The translations under genes and the position numbers were made by a program. This document shows, one piece after another, positions 17,115 through 24,523 of a stretch of DNA of 33,361 bases (the stretch's first letter is position 1; each line of letters starts with the position of its first letter). Source of the stretch: Desulfobacterales bacterium (GTDB lineage Bacteria > Desulfobacterota > Desulfobacteria > Desulfobacterales > UBA11574); the NCBI GenBank assembly GCA_030145595.1, contig JAQYVG010000003.1:1-33361 (forward strand). The letters run 5' to 3'. Below the pieces are notes generated by a model. It made no database searches and was not told the DNA's origin. It saw only the letters and a program-made list of their open reading frames with translations.

Positions 17115-19007
17115 CTATCTTTTCAGGTCCTTGACAACGAATGCTTTGAGATCGGCTTCTATTTCCGGATGTTTGGTTTTAATCACCTTGGGCTGGACAT
17201 TGACCAAATGATAAACGCGCTCATAAACAGTTTGGCTGATGACGACTTCACCTGCTGCGGCGCCATCGCAATACCTGGATGCACGGTTGACAGTGTCGCC
17301 GATGACCGTATACTCCAAACGTTCCGCGGACCCGATGAAACCGTGGATGACTGCACCTGTGTGAACACTGATGCCTACGTCAAAAACAGGCAGCCTGCGC
17401 ACTTTTCTTCCTTCTCCCAGCTTGCTGACCGCCCGCTGCATTTCCAGCGCCGCCTTAACCGCCTTTTCACATTGATCGTCGTCTTTTTCGGGACTGCCGA
17501 ATACCGCTAAAACCGAATCTCCGACATATTTGTCCACAACACCGTCATGTTCGAAAACTATGGGAACAAAGGCATCGAACATCTCATTGAGCATCCGGAC
17601 AACTTCGTCCGGCTCCATCTCGGCACTAAGCGCGGTGAAGCTGCGCACATCCGAAACGAGAATAGTAACCGGATCCACTCTTTCTCCTCCGGCCCGTAAA
17701 CGGCTGTCTGTAGCGCAAATTCGTTTGGCAATCTTGGGGGAGAACTGCCTTGAAAGATGAAATCGCAGTTCTTTTTCTCGTTTGAGGTCTTTTCGTAATA
17801 TGTGATCCCTGACAAACATCGCCACCTGGTTGGCAATGGCGCGCATCAATTCCAGATCGGTTCCAAAAAACGCTTCATGGGTTAAATAGTTGTCAACGTA
17901 CATCACTCCCAGAACCTGCTCTCCCAGCAGCAGCGGAACATAAATCGCCGACTGTACGCTGTAGTAAATAGCACTTTCAGGCGTATCATTTCCCTTATGG
18001 CTTTCAGCAGCAGACCAGATAAAAGGCTCACGCCTGTCATAAGCCCGTTTGATCCAGGTCATGCTAACGGAATGATCCCCCTGGGGCCAGTGAGCTTTGA
18101 GAAGCAGCTCGCCCCGCTCGTCCGGCAAGAGAACGGCTCCGCGCTGGGCGTTGGGAATCGCCTGTTGCAAATGTTCGACCAAAATTTGCACCAGAGAATC
18201 CAGTGTGTCGGCTGCACTTAGCATATGACAAAGGTCGTTGAAAGCGGTTAATTGCCGCCGCGACCGGGCAAGCATTTCATCCGCAGAATCATGGCTGGAT
18301 ATCGCATGCTGAAGTGTCGTAATATCCTTTAAATCAACAATAGTCCCTTCGAGAGCCGGGACTGGAACCGGTTCCGCAACAGGTGGCATCGGCCCCACGA
18401 AGTTTGTAACAATGGTTGCAGATTCCGGTGCCTTATCTTCGTCGGATATGTCAACTTTGGGTTCCACCAACTCTGAAATCAAAACGTCAGCATCCGTATC
18501 ATGGCCTGGATCATCAGCGGATGGTATCGGCTCCACCTGCTTCCTGGTTATGGTGGGAGAATCCGGGAACGGGCCGGGAGCGGATACAGGCTCTTCCGGT
18601 CCTATCTGCTCCATTAAACTGGTGGGGGAATCCGAAACCGGACCTGGATCGGGTTCGGATGCCGGCGGTTCCATCTGAACTTCAATCATCGTCCACCCAA
18701 TCTGCACCTTATCCCCCGGTTTCAGCCGCGTTTCGGTTTTAATTGCAGCTCCGTTCACCAAGGTACCATTGGCACTGCCCAGATCTTCAATCCAATATTC
18801 ATTGTTTTCAAAAGTAAGGCATGCATGAATATGGGAAATATAATCATCTTCTACCAAATCGATATCAATGTACTGGTCGGGAGAAGGGTTGCGGCCGAAG
18901 ATGATCGAATTCGATTCAGTCTCAAACTGTTTCGGCGCTTGTAATGGCAGCGAATAACTGATTATCATAGCCTTCTTGTGACATTTGTTTTGATCAAGCG
19001 GAGGCAC
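17115..19007 (-). CDS. FHA-GAF-class III adenylate cyclase
   Basis: A 630-residue soluble protein. The FHA domain (about 20-110) shows IIFGRNPSPDQ, SHIHACL and SANGTLVNG. A proline-rich linker with repeated SDSPT/PDSPT-type segments leads to a GAF domain (about 240-400). The catalytic domain at about 430-605 has both metal Asp residues (LVSDVRSFTAL, VGDSVLAVFG), the adenine-selecting Lys (VDKYVGDS) and the Asn-Arg pair in IGDTVNRASRY. It should therefore be an active adenylate cyclase, unlike the protein at 2795-4159. The GTG at 19007 and the ATG at 18968 are both possible starts. A sigma-70-like promoter lies about 180 bases upstream. First gene of the long minus-strand signalling run. Confidence 0.9.
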   Translation of the reverse strand: MPPLDQNKCHKKAMIISYSLPLQAPKQFETESNSIIFGRNPSPDQYIDIDLVEDDYISHIHACLTFENNEYWIEDLGSANGTLVNGAAIKTETRLKPGDKVQIGWTMIEVQMEPPASEPDPGPVSDSPTSLMEQIGPEEPVSAPGPFPDSPTITRKQVEPIPSADDPGHDTDADVLISELVEPKVDISDEDKAPESATIVTNFVGPMPPVAEPVPVPALEGTIVDLKDITTLQHAISSHDSADEMLARSRRQLTAFNDLCHMLSAADTLDSLVQILVEHLQQAIPNAQRGAVLLPDERGELLLKAHWPQGDHSVSMTWIKRAYDRREPFIWSAAESHKGNDTPESAIYYSVQSAIYVPLLLGEQVLGVMYVDNYLTHEAFFGTDLELMRAIANQVAMFVRDHILRKDLKREKELRFHLSRQFSPKIAKRICATDSRLRAGGERVDPVTILVSDVRSFTALSAEMEPDEVVRMLNEMFDAFVPIVFEHDGVVDKYVGDSVLAVFGSPEKDDDQCEKAVKAALEMQRAVSKLGEGRKVRRLPVFDVGISVHTGAVIHGFIGSAERLEYTVIGDTVNRASRYCDGAAAGEVVISQTVYERVYHLVNVQPKVIKTKHPEIEADLKAFVVKDLKR

Positions 19008-19377
19008 GGCTCTGCCGTTGTTTTTGCATGGCGAAACGTTATTGAAGTTCCCTGTGGTCCCGATTATCTGGATCTGCGCTGCGGCAAACTACGATGAATA
19101 CACTCGCTGTTTCAGTTTAAAATGAAGCTTCAAGGTGATCAACACCGGTTGGCTCAAGCATGTCGTCAAAACCGTTATCGGATGATTTCAATTAAATACA
19201 ATGACTTGTGTCAATTTGTCAAGAAGAATCGGCCGGTCGTCATATGCATAAATGAAGAAATCGGTTGCGAAATCGCAGTATCTCCGCTATTTTCTAACCA
19301 GTGTTCCTATTTGAGTCTGAATTTCTGTTAAAGAAGTTATCCGGCTTTATTTCTTAAAATAATTGAGGAGAAATATT
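19008..19377. other. Divergent intergenic region
   Basis: 370 bases between the minus-strand cyclase run and the plus-strand CNMP gene. It holds the minus-strand promoter at 19193-19222. No other gene is supported; an ORF at 19122-19331 has no ribosome binding site or recognisable pattern. No promoter for the CNMP gene was recognised with confidence. Confidence 0.5.
19193..19222 (-). promoter_or_regulatory. Sigma-70-type promoter for the cyclase operon
   Basis: Reading the minus strand, a perfect -35 TTGACA (19222-19217) is followed after 18 bases by a -10-like TATTTA (19198-19193). A second TTGACA overlaps at 19214-19209. The predicted start near 19186 leaves a 180-base leader before the cyclase gene. 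The -10 match is only 4 of 6, so this is moderate evidence. Confidence 0.45.
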
Positions 19378-19857
19378 ATGCCAAATGTTGACGTGCTTGA
19401 AATTCTACTACAATCTAAGGTGTTTAAGGGACTTTCTGATGAACATTTAAAAAAGTTTGCCGACCGTGGTGATATCGTTACCTTTGAAAAAAATGAAACA
19501 ATCATAAGCGAAGACCAAGCCGGACACCCTTTTTTTATTGTCATCAAGGGCCAAGTAGAAGTCGTTCTTCCTGAGCCAGCCTCGGGTCAAGATTCCGAAA
19601 GGGTTACAAGGATAAAGCTAAACCTGCTGGAGCAAGGTGACTGCATCGGGGAATATTCTCTGATAGACGAACAACCGGCATCTGCTACAGTGATTGCGCT
19701 GGAACCTTGCATACTTTTTGAAATTTCTAGATCGCATTTTGAAGAAATTATTAACATCAGTGATTTTATCGCCAAGACTGTTTATAAAAACATCCTTTTA
19801 ATCACTATCGAAAGGGCTCGCGACGGTAATCGGCAACTCGATATATGCTTTTATTAG
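19378..19857 (+). CDS. Cyclic nucleotide-binding domain protein
   Basis: A 159-residue single-domain CNMP-binding (CAP/PKA type) protein. It has the beta-roll pattern IISEDQAGHPFFIVIKGQVEV and the phosphate-binding segment GDCIGEYSLIDEQPASATV. In that segment the expected Gly-Glu and Ala-Ser/Thr are kept, although the usual Arg is replaced by Pro-Ala, which may weaken binding. No DNA-binding or enzyme domain follows, so it is probably a small effector or adaptor. A GAGGAG ribosome binding site precedes ATG 19378. It is divergent from the FHA-GAF adenylate cyclase operon, so cAMP made there is a plausible ligand. That link is inferred. Confidence 0.85.
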   Translation: MPNVDVLEILLQSKVFKGLSDEHLKKFADRGDIVTFEKNETIISEDQAGHPFFIVIKGQVEVVLPEPASGQDSERVTRIKLNLLEQGDCIGEYSLIDEQPASATVIALEPCILFEISRSHFEEIINISDFIAKTVYKNILLITIERARDGNRQLDICFY

Positions 19858-19975
19858 TGCCTAATCAATCGTTTATAGAGAGTCTCCAAGAGATCGCTTT
19901 GGGAAAAATGCGATTACTATCGCCGTAATATACGAAACTGAGTTTAACAAACAGAAAATTATTGCGAGGAACGGC

Positions 19976-20374
19976 ATGATATACATAGCTAATTTTCTTC
20001 ACGTCACCGACCAGCAAGAAGTTTTGGAATCCGAACGAAGACATGGTGAGTTCAGCCTGATCATCGAATCCGGTAGCCATGAGACCGCCATGCAAAAGTT
20101 CAAAGATCGAATCATCGCATTCAGGGAATCGAGCGATTTCTTTCAAGGCGACTGCCGCATCTTTTTTACACAGCTTTTGGAGTTTGATTCCTTTCCCAAA
20201 ATTGAAGCTATCATGCTGAATTACAAATCGATAGTCGGAGACCCCTTTTTACCATTTATCGGCTGTTCTATCCCAACCGGAGAATCAGATGCCTGCCGCA
20301 TTTTTGATTGGGAAAACAACATGCCGGAAATTGATGGTAAAAACGAGTATCTTTTTCTGGAATTTAAAGATTGA
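19976..20374 (+). CDS. Unknown 132-residue protein
   Basis: An unrecognised soluble protein of 132 residues with a GAGGA ribosome binding site 6 bases before ATG. It has no signal peptide or membrane helix. The composition is balanced and the frame is not a shadow of another gene, so it is likely real. It has scattered acidic stretches (EFSLIIESGSHETAM, RIFDWENNMPEIDG). Its last bases overlap the start of the acyltransferase gene (TTG at 20371), suggesting translational coupling and a functional link with it. No function can be proposed. Confidence 0.65.
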   Translation: MIYIANFLHVTDQQEVLESERRHGEFSLIIESGSHETAMQKFKDRIIAFRESSDFFQGDCRIFFTQLLEFDSFPKIEAIMLNYKSIVGDPFLPFIGCSIPTGESDACRIFDWENNMPEIDGKNEYLFLEFKD

Positions 20375-20952
20375 ATTATACCATTTTCGATACTCCCGTG
20401 TTGAACATCTTTTTGCGCTGGTTTTCGCTAATCGTCTTAAAAATTACCGGGTGGCGTACGCACGGCCGGCTGCCGGCTACTCTTAAATTTGTGCTTGTCG
20501 GTGCTCCCCATACTTCCAACTGGGATCTTCCATACGCGTTATTCATTATTTTTGTTCTCAGGGGTAAAATATACTGGTTGGGAAAAGAGTCCTTATTTCG
20601 CCGGCCGCTTAAAGGGTTTTTCAAATGGCTGGGAGGCATACCGATTGACCGATCCAAATCGAAAAACGTTGTGGCCCAGTCAATTCAACAATTTCATCAG
20701 AATGAAAAGCTGATTCTTACGATAGCACCGGAAGGCACCCGTTCAAGGGTCAAAAAGTGGAAAACAGGATTCTATCATATCGCCAAAGGCGCAAACGTTC
20801 CCATTGTACTGGGCTTTCTCGATTATCGACGCAAAACTGGAGGAATAGGTCCGGTGATTTATCCAACCGGAAATGTTGATGCGGACATGGAAACTATCAG
20901 AGCGTTTTACGATGGTATCACAGGTAAATTTCCTGAAAAATCAATGACCTAA
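20371..20952 (+). CDS. PlsC-like lysophospholipid acyltransferase
   Basis: A 193-residue acyltransferase with the family blocks VGAPHTSNWDLPYA (a variant of the NHx4D catalytic motif), GKESLFRRPLKGFFKWLGGIPIDRS and IAPEGTRSRVKKWKTGFYHIA. The catalytic His and Asp are kept. Such proteins move an acyl chain to a lysophospholipid or related acceptor at the membrane. The start is TTG at 20371, overlapping the previous stop; no ATG lies near the beginning and a GTG at 20398 is an alternative. There is no upstream spacer, so it is probably translated from the same message as the 132-residue protein. Confidence 0.87.
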   Translation: MNYTIFDTPVLNIFLRWFSLIVLKITGWRTHGRLPATLKFVLVGAPHTSNWDLPYALFIIFVLRGKIYWLGKESLFRRPLKGFFKWLGGIPIDRSKSKNVVAQSIQQFHQNEKLILTIAPEGTRSRVKKWKTGFYHIAKGANVPIVLGFLDYRRKTGGIGPVIYPTGNVDADMETIRAFYDGITGKFPEKSMT

Positions 20953-21452
20953 TTTCAAAGCAATTCTCATAATACAGAACTTATTTTCTGCCCTCAGATC
21001 CCCTTGGCACGACGTCTTGTCGGGTCGTCTTGTCGGGTCGAAGCCGGAGGCGAAGACTGAAGCCGGAGGCGTAGCCTGAAGCTTTAGCGTAGGCGGCCCT
21101 GGCGCGACGTAGCTTTAGCGAAGGCGGCCCTGGCGCGACGTAGCTTTAGCGAAGGCGGCTGACCCCTTGAACTGTAATTTGGAGATGATCCATAAAAGTA
21201 GACTTTCCTTCTGGTTAAATTCGTGTTATTGGTTTTCAGCTTACATCCGGAACTGCAATCCAGCCTTAACAAGTGTCCATCCAGAAATGAGGATTTTTGT
21301 CCAATATCAAGGCATGCGAAAAAAATAACCACAGGCATATGTGTAATATTTCGAGGATTATTTTTTGAGCATAACGCAGAGATTGGGCCAAAAGACCATT
21401 TGTGGATGGGCACTAATTAAATTTTCTCACCTTAAAAATCAGGAGGTAGCGT
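20953..21452. other. Gene-free region with tandem repeats
   Basis: A 500-base gap between the acyltransferase and formyltransferase genes. It contains the tandem repeat block at 21014-21159, followed by about 290 bases without a supported gene. The ORF at 21223-21420 has no ribosome binding site or family pattern. A promoter for the formyltransferase gene should lie here but was not recognised. Confidence 0.55.
21014..21159 (+). repeat. Three adjoining tandem repeat families
   Basis: Three different direct repeats stand side by side. A 13-bp unit (GTCTTGTCGGGTC) occurs twice at 21014-21039. A 19-bp unit beginning GAAGCCGGAGGCG occurs twice at 21040-21077. A 31-bp unit beginning AGCTTTAGCG occurs 2.6 times at 21080-21159, with one base change between copies 1 and 2. 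The block is GC-rich relative to its surroundings. No spacers of constant size separate the units, so it is not a CRISPR array. Confidence 0.85.
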
Positions 21453-22370
21453 ATGCGAATCTTACTAATCGGCCAAGCGGCATTTGCCGCAAAAACGTTG
21501 GAAAGTATGCTGGCGAGGGGCGACGACGTTGTGGCGGTTTACGCACCGCCGGACAGGCCCGGCGGCCGGCCGGACCCCCTTAAGGATACGGCCGCTTCCA
21601 AGGATATCCCGGTTTATCAGCCCACAACGTATAAAGATGATCAGGTGTTTGCCGAGTACAAGGAACTCAAACCGGATCTCACTGTTTTGGCGTTTGTCAC
21701 GGATATTATTCCGGCACGCTATTTCGAAGTTCCCACGCAAGGGGCTATCTGCTACCATCCTTCGATCCTGCCGCGCCATCGAGGGGCCAGCGCCATTAAC
21801 TGGGCCGTGATCATGGGGGCTACCAAAACCGGGCTGACGATATTCTGGCCGGACGGCGGTATCGACACCGGTGAAATCCTTTTGCAGAAAGAAATTGACG
21901 TAGGTCCGGGCGATACCACCGGTTCCCTCTATTTCAACTACCTTTTCCCCATGGGAGTGGAGGCCATTTTAGAATCCATCGATCTGATCAAAGCAGGTAA
22001 TGCTACCAGAATTTCTCAAGATGAAGCCGAAGCCACCTATGAACCGCCCTGCGATGACCGTGTAGCCGGCATCGACTGGTTCAAACCAGCTCCAGAGGTA
22101 CACAATCTTGTACGCGGCTGCGATCCCCAACCCGGGGCCTTCGCCATGTTCAAGGATGAAAAAGTTCGTTTATATGGTGCAAGACTCATGGAGGAGTCCC
22201 ATGACAAGGCACCGGGAACAATCCTCCAGATTGATGATCAAGGTATACAAGTGGCGGTCTCGGGCGGTAAACTGGCCGTCTCCAAGGTCCGGGCGCCTGA
22301 CATCGGAAAAGTCGCTGCGGCCGAATTTGCCGCTGAGAAAGGGCTGAATGTGGGAGATATGTTAACCTAA
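21453..22370 (+). CDS. Formyl-THF hydrolase/formyltransferase-like protein
   Basis: A 305-residue protein of the methionyl-tRNA formyltransferase fold. The Rossmann N-terminal half carries YHPSILPRHRGASAINW and FWPDGGIDTGEILLQKE, followed by a C-terminal oligonucleotide-fold-like domain. These blocks are closer to the N-terminal hydrolase domain of 10-formyl-THF dehydrogenase (ALDH1L1) than to Fmt. The catalytic His and Asp correspond to H102 and D138. The Asn of true Fmt, two residues before the His, is Cys100 here. It may hydrolyse 10-formyl-THF to THF and formate, or formylate an unknown acceptor. An AGGAGG ribosome binding site supports the start at 21453. The formate link to the downstream fdh operon is suggestive only. 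Confidence 0.82.
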   Translation: MRILLIGQAAFAAKTLESMLARGDDVVAVYAPPDRPGGRPDPLKDTAASKDIPVYQPTTYKDDQVFAEYKELKPDLTVLAFVTDIIPARYFEVPTQGAICYHPSILPRHRGASAINWAVIMGATKTGLTIFWPDGGIDTGEILLQKEIDVGPGDTTGSLYFNYLFPMGVEAILESIDLIKAGNATRISQDEAEATYEPPCDDRVAGIDWFKPAPEVHNLVRGCDPQPGAFAMFKDEKVRLYGARLMEESHDKAPGTILQIDDQGIQVAVSGGKLAVSKVRAPDIGKVAAAEFAAEKGLNVGDMLT

Positions 22371-22431
22371 TCCGGCTGGTGAGAAAATCATAGATTCTCA
22401 ATAAGTACAGACAAGTTAACTGTGCATCATC

Positions 22432-22508
22432 ATTCTGGATGCCCGCCTTCGCGGGCATGACAGGGTTCTGGTACGTTAGTCATTCCCGCGAAGGCAGGAA
22501 TCCAGAAT
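22432..22508. repeat. REP-like inverted repeat
   Basis: Two arms of about 30 bases, 22432-22461 and 22480-22508, are near-complementary. They begin ATTCTGGATGCCCGCCTTCG and end with the mirror segment ATCCAGAAT. The first arm also holds a perfect internal hairpin (GCCCGC, CTTC, GCGGGC; 22441-22456). The sequence resembles dispersed palindromic repeats known in many proteobacteria. Only one copy lies in this window, so its repeat status rests on that resemblance. Confidence 0.65.
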
Positions 22509-22519
22509 AAATTATTTGC

Positions 22520-22568
22520 AAAAAAAAGACCTTTGAAAATGCCTGCAACGGACATTTTCAAAGGTCTT
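22520..22568 (-). terminator. Rho-independent terminator after the GcvH-like gene
   Basis: A perfect 16-bp stem (22526-22541 with 22553-22568) and an 11-base loop are followed on the minus strand by a run of eight T (22527-22520). It ends transcription of the minus-strand gene at 22718-23647, about 150 bases after its stop. The whole element is nearly identical to the one at 27543-27592. Confidence 0.85.
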
Positions 22569-22717
22569 GTATTTTAATATGTATTTCCTTTATCCAGCGG
22601 GAGGTTTACACTATCGTTGCATACATAACACATCGAGCTTTGATAAAAATATTATTTTTTGCAACGTTTATTAAATTCAGAATCCTACTATGGATCCGGG
22701 CACAAAATTATTGACGA

Positions 22718-23647
22718 TCAGGTTTTAAGAAAGGTTTTTATAAACTTGGCCCAGTTTTCCCCTTCCAGTTCCTGGGAAATATCTTCAACCGAAACACCGC
22801 CATCTGCGGCCACCGAAAAATCCTCATTGGCCATGGCAAAGAGCTTTTCCCTTTCCTCATTAATAAAATTGCGGGCCTCTTGGCCATAGTAGAGTCCCTT
22901 TAAGTTTTTGCGCAGCCTGGTTGGCTCAATAGTAAATAACCATCCATTTTCATAGGGAGATTCATTGGCCAGCTCGGGTAGATCCCAAAGTTTATAGTTA
23001 ACATGTGACACTATGCCATCCATTGGGGAGAGGACCTTTGCAGCCTTTCCATTGCGTCTGACTTGCAATCCCACCTCACCTTGTTTTACTTCCTGGCCGA
23101 TATTCGGCAAGTCAATCCTGCCAAGCTTACCGAGCAGCTTCTGGGCAAAGTCGTCCAGACCTACCCGAACACGTCCGCCATATTCGGGTTTGGCCCATGC
23201 ATGGCCCTCATGATAGTAAAAGTCTTCCGCCAGTTCGAATCCGCTCTCCTGGGTTCGGGCATTTACCGGCAGGATCTCGGCTTGCAGACGCTCCTGCATC
23301 ATCTGATCAAATGAGCATGTGCCGCACTCATAAGCACTGGGGCATATCTTGCGACCGACTTCCCCGGTAATCATATACCGGCATTGTCGCCGATTAGCCG
23401 GGAACTGCATCATCTTTTCCACCCAGGTTTCATTGAACTTCTCAGGCGCTGCCGGAAACGGCTGCATTACAGCGGCCGCCTTATGCCGGGCCACCTTATC
23501 CTGCATGCCGTGGTCGTATGAGCATGTGGAGCAATCAAAGTTGTTATCACACAGTTTGTAGGACACAACCCCTGCCTCCATCCATACGCATTTCTTCTTT
23601 CCCGCTGGAACAATTCTCATCGATTCTCTCTTTTTTGTAGCTTTCAT
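22718..23647 (-). CDS. GcvH-like protein with two N-terminal Cys-rich modules
   Basis: A 309-residue protein. Two Cys-rich modules, each with four Cys in a C-x12-C-x5-C-x2-C pattern, occupy about 20-48 (C20, C33, C39, C42) and 89-116 (C89, C102, C108, C111). They could bind zinc or an Fe-S cluster. The C-terminal part (about 140-300) is a biotinyl/lipoyl-type domain with clear GcvH signatures (YYHEGHAWAKPEYGGRVRVG, FAQKLLGKLGRIDLPNIGQ). In an ungapped alignment the lipoyl Lys of GcvH falls on G200 with K201 next to it, so lipoylation is doubtful. ATG 23647 has an AGGAGG site. A near-consensus sigma-54 promoter (23726-23741) precedes it; the regulator at 24524-25876 is the likely activator. 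Not a normal glycine-cleavage gene. Confidence 0.8.
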   Translation of the reverse strand: MKATKKRESMRIVPAGKKKCVWMEAGVVSYKLCDNNFDCSTCSYDHGMQDKVARHKAAAVMQPFPAAPEKFNETWVEKMMQFPANRRQCRYMITGEVGRKICPSAYECGTCSFDQMMQERLQAEILPVNARTQESGFELAEDFYYHEGHAWAKPEYGGRVRVGLDDFAQKLLGKLGRIDLPNIGQEVKQGEVGLQVRRNGKAAKVLSPMDGIVSHVNYKLWDLPELANESPYENGWLFTIEPTRLRKNLKGLYYGQEARNFINEEREKLFAMANEDFSVAADGGVSVEDISQELEGENWAKFIKTFLKT

Positions 23648-23725
23648 TTTATTTTCCTCCTAATTTTTACCTGTTTTTTATTATCGTTTTTTTGTTTGTT
23701 GACTCGATTATTAGCAAGAGTTATT

Positions 23726-23741
23726 AGCAAGAGCTGTGCCA
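23726..23741 (-). promoter_or_regulatory. Sigma-54 (-24/-12) promoter
   Basis: On the minus strand TGGCACAGCTCTTGCT matches the sigma-54 consensus, with GG and GC exactly 10 bases apart. The predicted start near 23715 lies about 68 bases before the GcvH-like gene. The segment ATTAGCAAGAG that contains the -12 part is duplicated just downstream. Upstream (23830-23950) are TGCCGA/TCGGCA-type half-sites that may be activator sites. The rest of 23648-23956 shows no gene. Confidence 0.8.
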
Positions 23742-23956
23742 CCATGTAACAGAATGAAAAAAAAGATTATAACCATCTGATATTTTACATATTAATTTTC
23801 AAGGGATTGCAACAGGTTCCAAAGCTGTATGTCGGACTGCCTAAATATTCGGCAAACAATATTTATCATAAAACTGGAGAATGGCGTAACCTTCTGATTA
23901 TTAGATAAATATAGAGGGTGCCGAAAAACAAGACAGGTTGCCGAGAATATCGACAT

Positions 23957-24517
23957 TCATGTAGGGTTCTGGTCGAGGGCTTTTTCAAGATGCCATCTGA
24001 AGAGTTCAAAACAGGTAAGGCAAAAGTCGGGGTGTTTGAAATCCGTATCCTCCATCCGGGCTGAGGAATACATAACGCAACGCCGATCTCTGCAATGGGT
24101 TAGGCCGAATGTGTGGCCCAGTTCATGCAGGGCGGTCTTTTCTAGCCTGACCAAGAAAAGATCTGGATTTGATGGCTGGTCATAAAACTGGGGGTAAAGC
24201 CGATGTAGAGAGATAATGGAGTGTTGACCTTCAATTTGTGCCAATCCAAAAACAAACTTAAGAATGGGTACATACAGGTCTGCGGGAGTAACGCCAATAA
24301 ACCTCAGGGTGTCACTTGGACATTGTCGCAGGAGGTGCTTTAATATCAGTTTTGAATTATACTGACACCGGGTCTGATTATACGCATACTCAGGACTTTC
24401 CATTCTCGAAGAAATCTTGCAGGTTAGACCACATCGGGCCGAGATACATTCCGCAAGGTGCTCGAGAATACTTTTGTCCACCGAACCGACAGCGCAGATG
24501 GTAACACATCTTGGCAA
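23957..24517 (-). CDS. amzA: Archaemetzincin (zinc metalloprotease)
   Basis: A 186-residue protein with the complete archaemetzincin zinc signature. HELGHTFGLTHC supplies H131, E132, H135 and H141, and the additional Cys set (C142, C147, C166, C169 in HCRDRRC and CLTC) binds a second structural zinc. The Met-turn residue is M149. The family-typical upstream segment GVTPADLYVPILKFVFGLAQ is also present. Members are putative aminopeptidase-like metalloproteases and few have known substrates. Length matches the family and no signal peptide is seen. It begins 6 bases after the sigma-54 response regulator stop, so it is the third gene of the kinase-regulator operon. Confidence 0.92.
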   Translation of the reverse strand: MPRCVTICAVGSVDKSILEHLAECISARCGLTCKISSRMESPEYAYNQTRCQYNSKLILKHLLRQCPSDTLRFIGVTPADLYVPILKFVFGLAQIEGQHSIISLHRLYPQFYDQPSNPDLFLVRLEKTALHELGHTFGLTHCRDRRCVMYSSARMEDTDFKHPDFCLTCFELFRWHLEKALDQNPT

Positions 24518-24523
24518 GGTGAT

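Noticed and set aside
19122..19331. ORF of 69 codons between the cyclase and CNMP genes
   Set aside because: No ribosome binding site or family pattern, and it overlaps the proposed promoter of the cyclase operon.
21014..21159. CRISPR array
   Set aside because: The units are direct and contiguous with no spacers, and the unit length changes along the block.
21223..21420. ORF of 65 codons upstream of the formyltransferase gene
   Set aside because: No ribosome binding site, no recognisable motif, and it lies beside low-complexity repeats.
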